64,000 bases of DNA from Trifolium pratense (Eukaryota; Streptophyta; Magnoliopsida; Fabales; Fabaceae). The number at the start of each line of letters is the position of its first letter. The first letter of the stretch is position 1. The stretch spans positions 44,516,001-44,580,000 of the forward strand of contig NC_060060.1 in NCBI RefSeq assembly GCF_020283565.1. Reading direction: 5' to 3'. A program made the translations under genes and the position numbers. Below, one piece after another: positions 33,101-45,323 of the stretch. A model generated the notes under the pieces. It was not told where the DNA came from. It made no database searches and worked only from the letters and a program-made list of their open reading frames with translations.

Positions 33101-36100
33101 ACTCCCCGGGTTTAGCTCCCGACTGGAGGGAGAGGGGCAAGGCATTAGGGATTGCAGCTTTCGTCTCCAGTAATGGACACACTAGAGATTCGTATCAATT
33201 GGGTTTAGTTTAGTATCGAATCAAGATAATGCCATGATTTTGAGTCTAAAATAACATTTGTCTTATAAAATTTAGTCATACTAGTTGTCTTACCTAGGAA
33301 TTTTCCTGATAATCAAATTCTTGATTGGTGTCTCATCCTCTGGTCTGCAGAAGATTAAATTCTTAACCTATGCAAAAGAATTAATTGTTTAGTAACATTA
33401 TATGAATATGAATATATGATATAATTATAAACAATGTTGAGAAAAGTAGCAGATAACAGATAAATTAATTGATACTAGATGAATTTATGTGAGAAAATGA
33501 TCATTACTGAGCAGAGTATTTGCCAGCACTAATTGATGCAATCAATTATGACTACTGCAGTTCACATCCACAGCCGTGCGCGGATGCGGATGCGGTAGCT
33601 GCCACACAATAAGAGCTACCACAACCGATACGTTGCGGCCACATCATCTAACACATGCAGTTTAAAATTCAAATAATAGAAATTACATAAATTCATTACA
33701 TTCATCATATTTTATTCTTCAATTACTTACCAAGATGAGGCCAATAATATTTCTGGGATTGCCAGAATGAATAGGTACTCTACTGTGACCTTTACTCATT
33801 ATTTGTGTCATTGTATGCCTGATGAAGACAATTAACTTCATTTAATCATTACAGATTGAAAAGAAAATTTATATAAATGACTTAAAATTTAAGAGTAATG
33901 ACATATTATTACATGTCTAATTTGGAATTTATATCAAGAGAAAAAGTTTCAGATATGTGTGTCATTGCATCTATAGCTGTCTTCTGAGTCAAATCCATAG
34001 CACCTGTGATTATAGAAGTTTCATGATGTGACAATTCTCCACCCTTCCCTGCCTGCATATGAATATTTTAGCTACTTGCTTATCACTTATGATCAAGGAC
34101 ATGTTTGGATTAATTTTTTGAGCTTTTTTTCTTGGAATAGGAACTTTTGAGACTATTCCAGAGAGCTTATGAAAAGAGTTTATAACATTTTCATAAGTTC
34201 TTCGGGATAGCTTATGAAACAAGATATAGCTTATAACATTTACATAATAAGTGCTTATTCTATAAGCTTTTTAATTAAGTTGTTTATCAAAACATGGCTT
34301 TAGTCCAAATAGAATATATTAGGGGGGAAAACCTGATCTGCATGCAAGTCTACAAATGTCTTCAACTCTGATCTTCTTAAAATAACTGAATGTTCTTTTC
34401 CTAGAGCCCAATCCAGCAGCTGTCAAAATATAAAGAGACTTAGAAATATTAATCTTTTTATAACTATGTAATAGGCAGGCACACAAAAATTCATCGTCTT
34501 TAGTAGTAACTAATCTCTGTCGAGATATCTATTGGACAGACAATGTTTAAAACTGGTCCACACGACCACACTTAACTTGATTTTCTCATACACAACAGTC
34601 AATGATTGAACTCCTAACCATTTGCAAAAAATGTCCGAGTCCCTTATCATTTAGACCAACCACTTGTTGTTTGTATCTATGTTCATGTCTGCGTTAGTAC
34701 TTTTTTTTGGCTAAATTGCATCTTTGTCCAAGTCAACACACATGGACAGTGACTCACATGTCATGTTAGCATTTCATAGGAGTCATTGTCCACGTGTGGT
34801 TTGGCTTGCTGACAAGGCATATGAGTCATTGTCCATGTGTGCGTTGACTTGATCAAAATTAGTGGGGTCAGCCTTTGACAAAAGGGGCTATAGTTAGGAG
34901 GCCAAAAGTGTCATTATGAAAGTTAGGGGGCCAAAATCGCAAATTCGTAAAAATTAGAGAGTCAAAAGTGCAATTTAACCTACTTGTTTTTTCTCTCTTA
35001 ACCCTTCTGTTCTTCGGGAAAATAGACCCCGATGATCCAAAGTTTAAGCGAGAAGTAAATAGTTTGTTCAACAATTGTTCCAAACCTTAACTGAAGTTCA
35101 TTAACCTTATTAACCAACCATTTGAGTCTAAACTCTTGTTCTGCCGGTGTCCTTTACAAATTTAATACATAACATTGGCTAGATATAATTAATAGGGTTA
35201 ATGATATCGTGCCAGTTTAACAAGTGGTCCATCGTGAACCAATGCTTAAAATCATCATAAATCCTAACAATTGTCGATAATATTTTTTAAAAATAAAATT
35301 ACGACCCTGCTCATTTTTACAGTAAAAAAATGACATTATTAACGTCAATTTAGTACGAGTCACGTCTTTATTATATGTTTTTTTAATCAAACCGATGTCA
35401 ATTAAGTCATTATTTTAATCATAAATGAAAATTACCATTAAATTATACTTTCAACGTATATTGTCGATAATATTTTGAATACTGTTCCACCATGAACCAC
35501 TTAATGAAGTGGTCCATATTAGAATTTACAACGTACAACAAGCATATTATTTACCTTACTAGCTGGATAAGTTATTGGGAAGAAGATCAACAGAAGCAAA
35601 TGAGTAAAAGGAGCCAATTTTGCTCCAAAAGAAAGTCCATATCTAGAGCATACAGCTTGAGGTAAAATCTGAAATAACATGTATGATATAAGTTAAATTC
35701 AAGAAAAACTGGATTTATTATATAATAAATGTAACTTCATTTATTGAAACAAACATTACCTCTGCAAATACAGTCACCAATGGTGCTGATATAAGAATAG
35801 TAAACCATGATGGTATGATTGTGTCCATAAAAATTGGCAGTGCCTTCAACAGAAACATTTAGGATCAGTTTTTGGTCAATGATGTAAATAAAATATCATT
35901 TATAATCTTGCAAAGGTAAATGGAAAGAGTAATACAAGTAGAATATTTGAGGATCCAATTCGTGCGATTAAAATTTGGAGACCAAAATTGTACAATTGAA
36001 TAGATAACGTACTTGTAGACTATTCGTCAAAAAAAAAAAGTACTTGTGGACTAAACTTGCAATTTAGCCTAAGTTAAACTTCTATAACATGATTAACTAA

Positions 36101-38460
36101 CATAGTATATAGATGTGGTATGCGCATATATATACTATTTTAAAATCTGGTATGTTTATGAATGTTAGAATGAGAGATACACAAATAGGAAAAGAGAAAG
36201 AGACGACTAGGGTTTCAATAGAATATTATTGCATTGCTTAACATTACAAAAGGTTATTGGAGAGAATATATAATAAAACCTAGACTATTATTTTATAATA
36301 AAACCTAATGGACTCTAAACTAATAGGCCTAATAGGCCCAATAACATAGACTATTATTTTATTATCTAACACCTACTCTCAAACTCATGATGCATCAACA
36401 AGAAGCATTATGAGTTTGTCAAACAAAATACGAAAATAAAATAAACTACCAAATAAAATAAACTTCTAACATCACCCCTCAAGCTAAAGCTTACTAAGCT
36501 TTAAGCTTGTTACAAATTAGCCCTGACAACAAATCAACCCAATTAATATCACGATCAACTAAGAGCAGCCATTTACCATCAAGGAGGGGAGAACCAAATC
36601 AAATTAATCCAACATCCAATCCAATGCAGTCCAAGCTAACCATAAACAAAATCAATCGAACAAATTCAAACTAAACTAATCATAAGAATCAATAGGGAGA
36701 AGTGCAATGCAATCAGAAGAGAAGTGCAATAGAGGGAGAAGTGCAATGCAATCAGAAGAGAAGTGCAATAGGGGGAGAAGTGCAATGCAATCAGAAGAGA
36801 AGTGCAATACAATCAGAAGTGCAATAGGGAGAAGTGCAATGCAATCAGAAGAAGTACAATAGGGGGAGAAGTGCAATGCAATCAGAAGAAGTGCAATAGA
36901 GGAGAAGTGCAATGCAATCAGTAGAAGTGCAATAGGGGAGAAGTGCAATGCAATCAGAAGTGCAATAGGGGGAGAAGTGCAATGCAATCAGAAGAAGTGC
37001 AATAGGGAGAAGTGCAATGCAATCAGAACAAAAGTGCAATACGAGGGAGAAGTGCAATGCAATCAGAAGAAGTGCAATAAGGGGAGAAGTGCAATACAAT
37101 CAACAAAGAGAACAACACACGACCGGAATCATATTTACTGTCTGTTCCAATATTGCAAACAAAGAACTAAACCATTGCAACAGAGGCACACTAAAACACT
37201 TGTTAACGAAAAGTTTCAAATAACCTTTGATTACCTCACGGTGAGAAACCGTTTCAACCAGGAGAACAAAACTAAAAGATGGGATCCCAAAGAGAACAAG
37301 CAACAAGGTTGCAAACAAGACAAATTCAATTGTTTCTCATCCAACATAACTAAAGGTGATTACCTCACAATTTGATTGCTACGCCGCAAAAGCAAAACAA
37401 ATAGCAAACTGATTCCAATCCCAACAAAGCAAAAAAGTATTCTCAAACTTTTGAGAACACAAGCAATGGAAGCGACGACGAACGGTTCAAGGCGGATCAA
37501 ACCATGCTCTGATACCATGTTAGAATCAGAGATACACAAATAGGAAAAGAGAAAGAGACGGCTAGGGTTTCAATAGAATATTATTGCATTGCTTAACATT
37601 ACAAAAGGTTATTGGAGAGAATATATAATAAAACCTAATGGACTCTAAACTAATAGGCCTAATAGGCCCAATAACATAGACTATTATTTTATTATCTAAG
37701 AATGAAGAATCAACTTAGTGGTAAAAAAGGGTTCAAACAAATTCCTCAAAAAATAGGTGTAAAAATGTGTTATATCACTTGTATACATATACCTCCATAG
37801 CCAATGATTTTCCTAGAAGAAGAGTACACAAGACAAAATGTCCATTCTTTACAAATGGTTGAATCCTTTCTGCAAATAAAGTAACACATCAATGCAATTT
37901 AAGCATTTATCGTATAAGTGCTTATATATAAGCTATTTCAGTAATAAAAGATAAAATCAAATCTTATGGAAATAAGTTGAAAACAACTTATGAACATGTC
38001 ATAAGTTGTTTCAATAAGTCGTTTCAAATTGCCTCAAAAGTATTTGTTAAGAAGTCTATTGGTTAGAAATTTCATCATTAATATGTCAAAAAAGAAAAAA
38101 AGAAATTTCACATTTAAAATGAATAATTGGAGTGTTCAAAGTTTGAACTCTGATTTTTGCATATATATAATACAACGTTCCTACCAACTGAGCTAAGCTC
38201 ATAGGAACATCACATCGTATTATATATGCAGGGGATCATGAGCAAAGAATGTAGTGACATATCTAAATAACCAACCAACCTGCATTCTTTTTATCTTTTG
38301 GTCTGCCTGCTTTAATGAGAACTTCAAGATCAACTGGATTGTATGACAATATTCCTAAAGCTAAGCCTGATGTAATGCCTGCCAATGACACAATCACTAG
38401 ACACATAATTAGATACAACCAAAAATTATACTCACAACAAGGATATTCATATTCATGCAT
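30122..38460 (-). CDS. CNNM/DUF21-CBS membrane protein, paralogue 1 (MGR/CBSDUF family)
   Basis: Twelve exons on the minus strand, all GT-AG: 38460-38280, 37869-37793, 35843-35760, 35668-35555, 34419-34333, 34052-33913, 33818-33731, 33367-33294, 32749-32565, 31342-31089, 30358-30312, 30200-30122. They give 469 residues. The DUF21 domain with about four membrane spans ([18 protein letters not shown], then [17 protein letters not shown]) is followed by a CBS pair ([36 protein letters not shown]) and a basic Arg/Ser tail. Family members are magnesium/cation transport proteins (plant MGR, animal CNNM, bacterial CorC). An in-frame ATG at 38535 would add a 25-residue hydrophobic leader; the 38460 start was preferred because it aligns with paralogue 2. 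Introns hold a LARD, MITEs and a SINE. Confidence 0.9.
31496..31820. mobile_element. MITE with GTGCGTTTGAT termini, in CNNM-1 intron 9
   Basis: TIRs GGGTGCGTTTGATCCG and CGAATCAAACGCACCC. A 3-bp direct repeat ATA lies on each side. Relatives are at 41497-41778 (TSD TGA) and, truncated, at 11597-11755. A 3-bp TSD fits PIF/Harbinger-like MITEs, but the superfamily is not certain. Confidence 0.78.
32395..32511. mobile_element. Short Stowaway-type MITE in CNNM-1 intron 9
   Basis: TA dinucleotides flank ends CTCCCAAAATATAAGGG and its complement, which carries the fuller CTCCCTCCGTCC motif. At 117 bp it is a near-perfect hairpin. It lacks a few bases at the left end. Confidence 0.75.
34708..34981. 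mobile_element. MITE related to 29487-29922, in CNNM-1 intron 4
   Basis: It ends GGCTAAATTGCA and TGCAATTTAACC. It contains GAGTCATTGTCCACGTG and GTGCGTTGACTTGATC, as in the 29487-29922 element, but the left arm is shortened. Confidence 0.65.
36163..37701 (-). mobile_element. Non-autonomous LTR element (LARD-like) with internal minisatellite, in CNNM-1 intron 2
   Basis: Two LTRs (36163-36371, 209 bp; 37518-37701, 184 bp) start TGTTAGAAT and end TCTAACA (TCTAAGA in the right copy). The perfect TSD ATGAA flanks them (36158-36162 and 37702-37706). Next to the right LTR the minus strand reads TGGTATCAGAGCATGG, a Met-tRNA primer site, so the element runs right to left, the same sense as the host gene. 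No gag or pol is visible. The interior carries a 400-bp minisatellite and ends with a short purine tract. Confidence 0.88.
36696..37105. repeat. Minisatellite inside the LARD-like element
   Basis: About ten units of 35-45 bp are built on GAAGTGCAATGCAATCAGAA alternating with GAAGTGCAATAGGGGGA. The unit length varies, so no long frame is conserved. Frames rich in Ile-Ala-Leu or Gln-Lys-Cys are artefacts. Confidence 0.92.
38118..38212 (-). mobile_element. tRNA-like SINE remnant in CNNM-1 intron 1
   Basis: On the minus strand TAGCTCAGTTGG matches the pol III box A perfectly. About 45 bases later AGTTCAAACTT is a decayed box B. There is no cloverleaf, so it is not a tRNA gene. Confidence 0.6.
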
Positions 38461-38535
38461 TGTGTGAATTAATATTTGATGTATGAAGTGTAGTACTATA
38501 CTTGTAGAGAATAATAATGGATGCAAGGCTTTCAT

Positions 38536-39984
38536 TTTAAGTGAAATTGTTATGACTAATTCTTGTGTAAGTTACATAATGACAATTAGAAAGTGATAAA
38601 AGATAGGTACAAAATTATGTATAGCTTAAGCGGCAAATACTTGAAAGCTTTTCTAGTTGAATAAAGTACAAAAATATCATTGTTGAAATATAAGAATTTA
38701 CATCTTTGAAACAAAAATTGACAGCCAAGGGAGTTGCTCAAAATTTATTAGATGGGGTGTCATGGAATGGTGATAGGTTGGACTGAATAAGACTTTGCTT
38801 AAATAATTTTTATTTGTCAAACTTAGCCTATTATTTGGCAAAAATTTGTCCCCCCCTCTTTTAACCTAGATCACCATTTCTTTTTCTTCTTTTTATCTAT
38901 CAAAAAAGAGCGGTTTAAAGTCGGTTTTTATTTTAAATCACTCTTTCAAATCGTTTTTTCTTTCTCTTTCAGTTAAATAGGAGTAAGTGATTAACTTTAA
39001 TTTAGTATAGATCCGATCAATTACGTTAACGTCGTTAAAGTTACAAATTCGGAGAAATGAATATTTCAAGCATGTAGTTTTTGTAGACTTATGCATTTTG
39101 CCGGATCTTTGGGCCCATGTGGGTTAGTAACAAAAAATAATTTGATTGACGTAATAATTTTTTTTAGTGAAGACAATAAGGGAAAGTATAACTATATGTG
39201 CTAATAAGCTGAATCTTGGTGGAGATTACATAGTAAAGAATAAATGTTAAATAGACAAAATTATTTAGAGGTTGACAATGACTTTCCCTCAGATGAGACA
39301 GACACCAACATGTAAATCTTGAATTATATTATACATGAATAGAATTCAATCTTTGTAGGTCAATGCATGTGACAAAGCCTGCCTTATAATTGTAGCTTTT
39401 TCAATTATTAGTGAAGACAATATTATAAGTAATAAATTGTCAAATTCTATTTTGTAATTTTTAAATTTTAATTTCAATTCCATTGTGCTTATTGATCAAG
39501 AAAAATAAAACTTCCAACAATGACACTTATGTACTTGTAGGTACACCCCCTCTATTTGGGAACCTGTTGGCCAACGTGACCTGGAGGAGGTAAGCAGTGG
39601 CTAAGCCCCCCTCCCTCTTAATTACATATACATAATATATCATATATAATTAATATATTATAATTTGTAATTATATCTGTTATTTATCATTTAGATTATA
39701 TAAATAAGAATTTAATTGATATGTATTTATGGTGTAAAAATATTTATATTGTCGAATAATTATAGGTGTTGAATTATTAAAAATATAGCATTTTAATTAA
39801 AAAAAAATAGTTGTTTCAATTGGTAAGAGTTTTGGGTCTCTTAAGTAAGTGATCAAAAGATTGATATTTGGCTCTTGCACATGAACAAAATTCGATTGAG
39901 GGGGAAGAACTCATTTTTTGTGCCTCACATATTCCCAGAGACGTTTAGTCATCAGTCACTATTAAACAACAACTTCCTAAAAAT
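38536..39984. other. Upstream region of CNNM-1, no gene recognised
   Basis: AT-rich intergenic DNA. The 5' promoter of the minus-strand CNNM gene should lie in its first few hundred bases, but no clear TATA placement was chosen. Near 39541-39620 there is a CCCCCT-rich remnant, unidentified. Confidence 0.4.
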
Positions 39985-40843
39985 CAAGGTTATCAAAACC
40001 GAACCGGACCAGTCAGACCGTGAACCGAGCATGAAGACGGTTCGGTTTGGAGCAAAAAACGAACAGCAAGCCGACCGGAAAAAAACTGTTCAGACCAGTT
40101 ACGAATCGGTTCAAACCGGTGTACCGGCCGGGCGGTTTAGCGGTTCTTGAGTTTTTTTTTTTAATCTGAAAACAAAATGAGAAGGAGGAGGAGGAAATAA
40201 AATAATAACGTGTTTCTGAATTTCAAGGAGGTGGAGAAGAAGAAGAAGCAACAAGTAAATATTCATTAATAAAGGAACCATTAAAACATCATGTTTAGAA
40301 AATGAAACGAGAAAAATAAGAAGAGGAAAAGAACATGTTGTTTGGAGATTGAATTGGGAAGAGAACAAAATAATGTGGCGGCTGCTTCTTTTTTCCTTTC
40401 TTTAGTCAAATACCAATATTAGGGTTAAGAGATATATAAGTGGGCTTGGGTCAAAAATGTTTTTACTATTCATTGGCCCAAATATAAACTACTACTAAAA
40501 TTTTTAATAATGGATTACTAGTTTTTTTTTTTTTAATAAAAGATTACTATTAGTAACCTATTTTTTTTAGGGAGATTACTAATAACATGTTAGATTGTTA
40601 GATAAGAATTGAGTACAACTTTGTAAAAAAAATAAAGAAAGAATTGAATACAAAATATTTAATAATGTGAAATACAAAATATTATGTAATTTTTTGTTTA
40701 ATATTATTTTATATAATATAAAAAATATTAAAATATATATTTAATTAAAAACGGTTCGACCCGATTGAACCCCGGTCCGACCAATTGAACCTTGAACCGG
40801 TAAGTTCACCGGTTTGATGACCGGTCCGGTTCTGACAACCTTG
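39985..40843. mobile_element. Non-autonomous hAT element, 859 bp
   Basis: TIRs CAAGGTT-TCA-AACCGGA and complement. The 8-bp flanks CTAAAAAT and ATAAAAAT match at 7 of 8. The subterminal zones are dense in CCGGTT/AACCGG motifs, as at 12040-12893, and the length is almost the same. It contains a GGGTTAAGAG...TTGGCCCAAAT interior like the mirror image of the 12040 element. There is no transposase. Confidence 0.83.
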
Positions 40844-41496
40844 ATAAAAATAATACTATAACATAAAAAAAAATTACATGGACTGTGTAACAAAAAAATT
40901 TATATTAATTTTTATTATTTTACTATTTTTTGGCCCCCAGTGTACTAAGCTCCTGGATCCGTCACTACGTCCACCGGCTACAACCTCCCTCACTCTTGGG
41001 TGTGTTTAGTCTGAAAGGATTAGTGATGTCGTTTATGGGAAATGTGTTAAGTTTTCCACCCTTTTTGTTTCAAGATCCAATGACTAACATAATATGTGTA
41101 CGATGCTATATTTGAAAACACAAACCCTCAACAAGTTAATGGCATAACTGCTTCATCATCCCTTAAAACGAACCTGAATCAACCTAAAAGGGAGATTGTT
41201 CCTCTTCTTATCCTTTTTGGAACCTCGAGACGAAGGAGATTCCGCCCTTCCAGGGCAGTCATGGAACTAACAACCTACCTAGGAATCTGTCTGTGGCTGT
41301 TTAAAGAAAATTTGAAGTCATTAGAGAGCAAGACAAACATTTGGCTTGCGTCGAACATGACCAATTAAAGCTTCCACCGACCGTAGTTGAAATATTTTTT
41401 AAGGCCTCACATCACAAGTTGCATTTGCAACTATTTTTTAAAAAAAATTGACTACTTGCAACTATTATTTGACCAAAATATGTTAAAAAATACTGA
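40844..41496. other. Intergenic, possible retroelement debris
   Basis: A frame of 90 codons at 41096-41368 contains SRRRRFRPSRAV but nothing I can assign with confidence. TGGCCCCCAGTGTACTAAGC near 40931 looks like a repeat end. No gene is called. Confidence 0.35.
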
Positions 41497-41778
41497 TGGT
41501 ACGTTTGATTCGTAAAACAGCACAGGACAAAACTGTACCGGAGAGATATAGGGCGATAATATTTTATATTCGAAAATAAAATGGGTATTTTCGTATTTTT
41601 TATAGTTATACTGTGGACAAAAAGTTGTCTTGTGGTTTAGTGAGGGACAAAAAATCTTGTTTTTGTCCTGTCCCTTGCTGCCTACTTTGTCCAGTTCCAT
41701 AACCTTTTTCAAATCAAACAGGGTACAACAAAAGTTGTCTTGTCTAGTCCCTTATTTTTTAGCAGATCAAACACACCC
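41497..41778. mobile_element. MITE with GTACGTTTGAT termini
   Basis: TIRs GGTACGTTTGATTCG and GATCAAACACACCC. Direct repeat TGA on both sides (41494-41496 and 41779-41781). Same family as 31496-31820, inserted in the opposite sense. Confidence 0.77.
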
Positions 41779-42646
41779 TGAGTATAAAATTTCAAATTAA
41801 GGAATCAAAATCAAACCATTCTAATTTTTATTTTTTGTTTTCTATAATTTTGACAACTGAATTAATTTTTAATTTCTTGACACGTCTATGACTTTATCAA
41901 AGCACAAAGAAAAAAGTGCAAAAAGAAAAAGTAAAAGCCCAAAGAAATTGGCAGGTTTATATGTTCAAGTCCTTTTACTTTCTTCTCTATATAGTGGGCC
42001 TAGCATATTGTGATGACAAAAATGGAATAAGATAGAGGTGATGAAAACAACATATATGAATTATGAAGCATAATTATAATTATTTTATAATTTTTTATTT
42101 TATGTAATTTTACTATTGACAAAGCCAGCAAATAAACCATGCACAACCTATTGAAGTACATTCTTTATCCTTCTAGCTATGCTTTTGCAAACTCTAATCC
42201 AAACTATCTATAGATCGAATAATAATTAACTAACTTTATGTGCTTTTAAAACAAAGACTGAATATCAACATATATTCAGTCAATAATAGCCATAAAACTC
42301 AAAGTATTCAGATGAGATTATTCAGACCAACTTTAATACAATGTTCTAAAATTCAAGATACAAAGCAAAATAATCAATTTGTGGCCATTTTTTGTTGCAG
42401 TATAGGTAACTCAATTTGTTTGTCTTAACTTACAACCTTAGAGTTTGAAAAAAAAGAAAGAAAAAAAAACAGAGAAGTAACAAGACATATTACTAATGAA
42501 AATCCGCTTAATATCAATTATTTCCCACACTTACATCCTAGGATACTTTTTTTTTGGTAATATACAATGCTAATACAATTAAAGTTGTTTGGAGTTGTTT
42601 TATAGTATAGCATCGCGTAAAATCCTAAATTGTCAGAGGTATAAAT
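41779..42646. other. Intergenic, no gene recognised
   Basis: AT-rich. Short frames only. No repeat ends seen. Confidence 0.4.
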
Positions 42647-42790
42647 TGTTAAGAAGTTGCACATCGACTGTGAGTTGGCTTGAAAAAAGATTTATAAGTA
42701 AGCGACAATCTTCACCTTACAAATCGGTTTTGTAAGATTGAGTTAAGCTTAATTACTCAATTCTAATATGTTATCAGAGTCTCTCGAAAA
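42647..42790 (+). mobile_element. TRIM/LTR fragment with primer-binding site
   Basis: It starts TGTTAAGAAGTTGCACATCG and continues with CTTCACCTTACAAATCGG. It reaches TGTTATCAGAGTC, a decayed Met-tRNA primer site following an LTR end. No second LTR is seen, so it is a truncated copy. A related LTR start lies at 63872. Confidence 0.6.
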
Positions 42791-42900
42791 TCCATTGGAC
42801 CAATCATCATTTATATCCACCTTCCAAGCCGACAATGTATGATATTATGTGCTTTCTTGAGTTAGTTATTGGGATGAGATATGGGTCCATTTAACATATA

Positions 42901-43159
42901 CTCCCTCCGTCCCAATTTGATTGACACGGTTGATTGTTTTACGCATGTCGATGCATAACTTTGACGATTAATATTTTTAATTGTATAATAGTAAAAATTA
43001 TAAAAATTTGATATTTTGACAATACTCATCGAGACAAATCAAACAACATTTTATATGCTAATATTTATTTTTGTTTATTAGTAAAAAAATAAGGTCAAAA
43101 CAATATGTGTGAATAGTGTACAATAGTCAATTGTGTCAATCAAATTGGGGTGGAGGGAG
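42901..43159. mobile_element. Stowaway MITE upstream of the PADRE gene
   Basis: TA target duplications flank CTCCCTCCGTCCCAATTTG and its complement. The TIRs extend about 27 bp. It lies 310 bp from the ATG of the downstream gene and could add to its promoter. Confidence 0.9.
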
Positions 43160-43468
43160 TATGTATTTTATACAAAAAAGTAATAGGGATCCATTTAAAA
43201 TATACTTATTTTATACCAAAAAAAAAAGTAATAAGGATGGGGTATAAAGTGTATTGGATTATTTGTAACAAGCAGTTTTTTCCAAAGCATTGTTTTCCAA
43301 GAAGAAGAATCAACAAAAGAACAACTTTTTCTTTTCATCACTTAAATTTTCCCGCCCTTGAATACCTTCCAATCAAATTACTCATCAAATCACCATAAAT
43401 ACAAACAATGAAAAACATCATCACTATCACAAAAATCACTTCACACACACACATAGTTATAATCCAAC

Positions 43469-44200
43469 ATGGGAAATTGCTTGTTAGGTGCCACGTCAGA
43501 TCCAGACACATTGGTCAAAATCATAACATCAGATGGTAACATCATGGAATTCTATCCTCCAATTACAGTCAATTTCATCACAAATGAATTCCATGGTCAT
43601 GCCATATTCACAACCAATGACCAATTTTCCAAACAACTTTCCCAATTTGATGAGTTGGTGGCAGGACAGTCATACTATTTACTGCCGATGACCGTCCTGT
43701 CATCTTACAACAAAGTTGACCGCTCTTCTGTTTCTGCCGCCGCTCTAACCAGCGGCGACAGCCAGATTATCCGACAAGGACACATTAGGTCTCAAAGTGT
43801 TCCTACTACTCCTCTCCCGGCACCGTATAGAATGTCATTGGATTATCAATACTATCAAGGTGTAGGGTTGCTCAAAAGAGCTTCTACAGAGTCTCTCTCT
43901 TATAGGACTAATAGTGGTAGTGGAATTAAGAAAAAGAGTAATAGTAGTGGTAAGAGTATTGGGGTTTGGAAAGTGAAGTTGTGTATAACACCTGAAAAGT
44001 TATTGGAAATTTTGTCACAAGAGTCTCAAACCAAAGAGTTGATTGAGAGTGTGAGGATTGTGGCCAAATGTGGTGTTGCTGCTGCTTCTGGTGGTTGTGG
44101 AATTTCATCAAGAACAAGCTTTGTTTCTGATCAATGGAGTCTTTCTAGTAGTGGTCGGAGTGCTCCTTCTAAGATTGATTCCTTAGTTCTAGGCGTTTAA
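43469..44200 (+). CDS. PADRE (DUF4228) domain protein
   Basis: A single exon encodes 243 residues. The start MGNCLLGA is an N-myristoylation signal (Gly2) with a palmitoylatable Cys4, so it is probably anchored to a membrane. The conserved N-terminal PADRE part (about 10-85) reads VKIITSDGNIMEFYPPITV, then FDELVAGQSYYLLP. A disordered Ser-rich middle and a conserved C-terminal VWKVKLCITPEKLLEILSQE follow. Family members are induced by pathogens and abiotic stress; their biochemistry is not known. A TATA-like ATAAATA at about 43396 lies close to an upstream ATG (43408) whose frame overlaps this start, so initiation may be regulated if transcripts include it. Confidence 0.92.
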   Translation: MGNCLLGATSDPDTLVKIITSDGNIMEFYPPITVNFITNEFHGHAIFTTNDQFSKQLSQFDELVAGQSYYLLPMTVLSSYNKVDRSSVSAAALTSGDSQIIRQGHIRSQSVPTTPLPAPYRMSLDYQYYQGVGLLKRASTESLSYRTNSGSGIKKKSNSSGKSIGVWKVKLCITPEKLLEILSQESQTKELIESVRIVAKCGVAAASGGCGISSRTSFVSDQWSLSSSGRSAPSKIDSLVLGV

Positions 44201-44374
44201 GAGTCTGTTTGGATTGATTTATTTGAGCTTATTATGACTTGTGAGATTGTTTAATCAGGAGAGCTGATGAAAATAGCTTATTTTCATAAACCTCTTATGA
44301 AAACTTATAGCTTATATGACAAAAAACTTATAGCTTATATGACAAAAGTTTGACTTTACTTTACCTTTTTTTTT

Positions 44375-44560
44375 GGTGACTACTTCTCTACCCTCACATA
44401 AATTGAGGGTAGTTGCCCTATGCTGATGTAGCACCAATGAAATTCATCCACGTGTATTTAAGTCAAACATAATTAATTTCTTACCATAAATTATTTTGAC
44501 TACTTTTATTTTCAATTAATTATATTTTATGTTACTAATTTTCTTTAATTATATTTTAGA
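44375..44560 (+). repeat. Left arm of an 11-kb inverted repeat pair
   Basis: The sequence ACCCTCACATAAATTGAGGGT (itself a short dyad) through TTTAAGTCAAACATAATTAA is repeated in inverted sense at 55555-55720. With the young retrotransposon removed, the arms would be about 2.5 kb apart, so they are probably the ends of one older transposon split by nested insertions. Confidence 0.65.
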
Positions 44561-44861
44561 CTATGTGTAAATATAATTAGAATTAATTTGATCATTGAAT
44601 ACTTGTTTCTAAATGTTATATATTGATTCTAAAATACCAATGTTATTAGTAAAAAAAAAATCAATGTTATAGATTCGAAAAAATAAATATATATCAATGT
44701 TAGTTTAAATAAAAATAATAAGAGAACAAAAACAACAAAGAAAAAAAAAACTAATATCTCTAATTTAAATATACAATTCCACTTGTACATTTATTAAATG
44801 AAATCAAATAATGCTTCAAAAAAAATCAAATCAAATAATTCATGCTATTCCAGTGTAAATA

Positions 44862-45203
44862 CTCCCTCCATTTCAAATTACTTGTCGTTTTAGAAAAAAA
44901 AATTGTTAGCTATCTAAGTCACTCATGTAAATTCCAAATATTTAGGAGTAGTTGAAACCGTAAAAGATTATATATTTGGAAAATTAAAGTTTGTTTTTTT
45001 AAGTTTTCAAAAAAAAAATGTTTGTTTTAAAAAAAAATTGGTATATAACATATTAAATTTATTGGAAAGATAAAGTGCGTGGAAAAAAACAAAATAAACT
45101 TATTGGTGAATTAAAATAAGAGTATAATAGGAAATTAAGTGCAAAAATACACTTTCTTAAATTTTTTTCCTTCTAAAACGACAAGTAATTTGACACAGAG
45201 AAG
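44862..45203. mobile_element. Stowaway-like MITE
   Basis: TA flanks CTCCCTCCATTTCAAATTAC and the partner GTAATTTGACACAGAGAAG. The matching inner arms include ACTTGTCGTTTTAGAA. It is 342 bp, non-coding. Confidence 0.8.
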
Positions 45204-45323
45204 TATATAGTATTTATTTTTTCAATCTCTTTAAATCATTGCATAGATTAACGTTGGTCGATATGATGTCGATCTTAGAAAAAAGAGGGGGGAAAATTAG
45301 GTTAAGTAATTAGGTTTAGGTTT

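Noticed and set aside
36676..37099. Two repetitive minus-strand frames rich in Ile-Ala-Leu
   Set aside because: They are products of the GAAGTGCAATGCAATCAG minisatellite; unit lengths are not multiples of three.
41096..41368. 90-codon frame with SRRRRFRPSRAV
   Set aside because: No recognisable family, and it lies in repeat-rich DNA; possibly retroelement debris but not supported.
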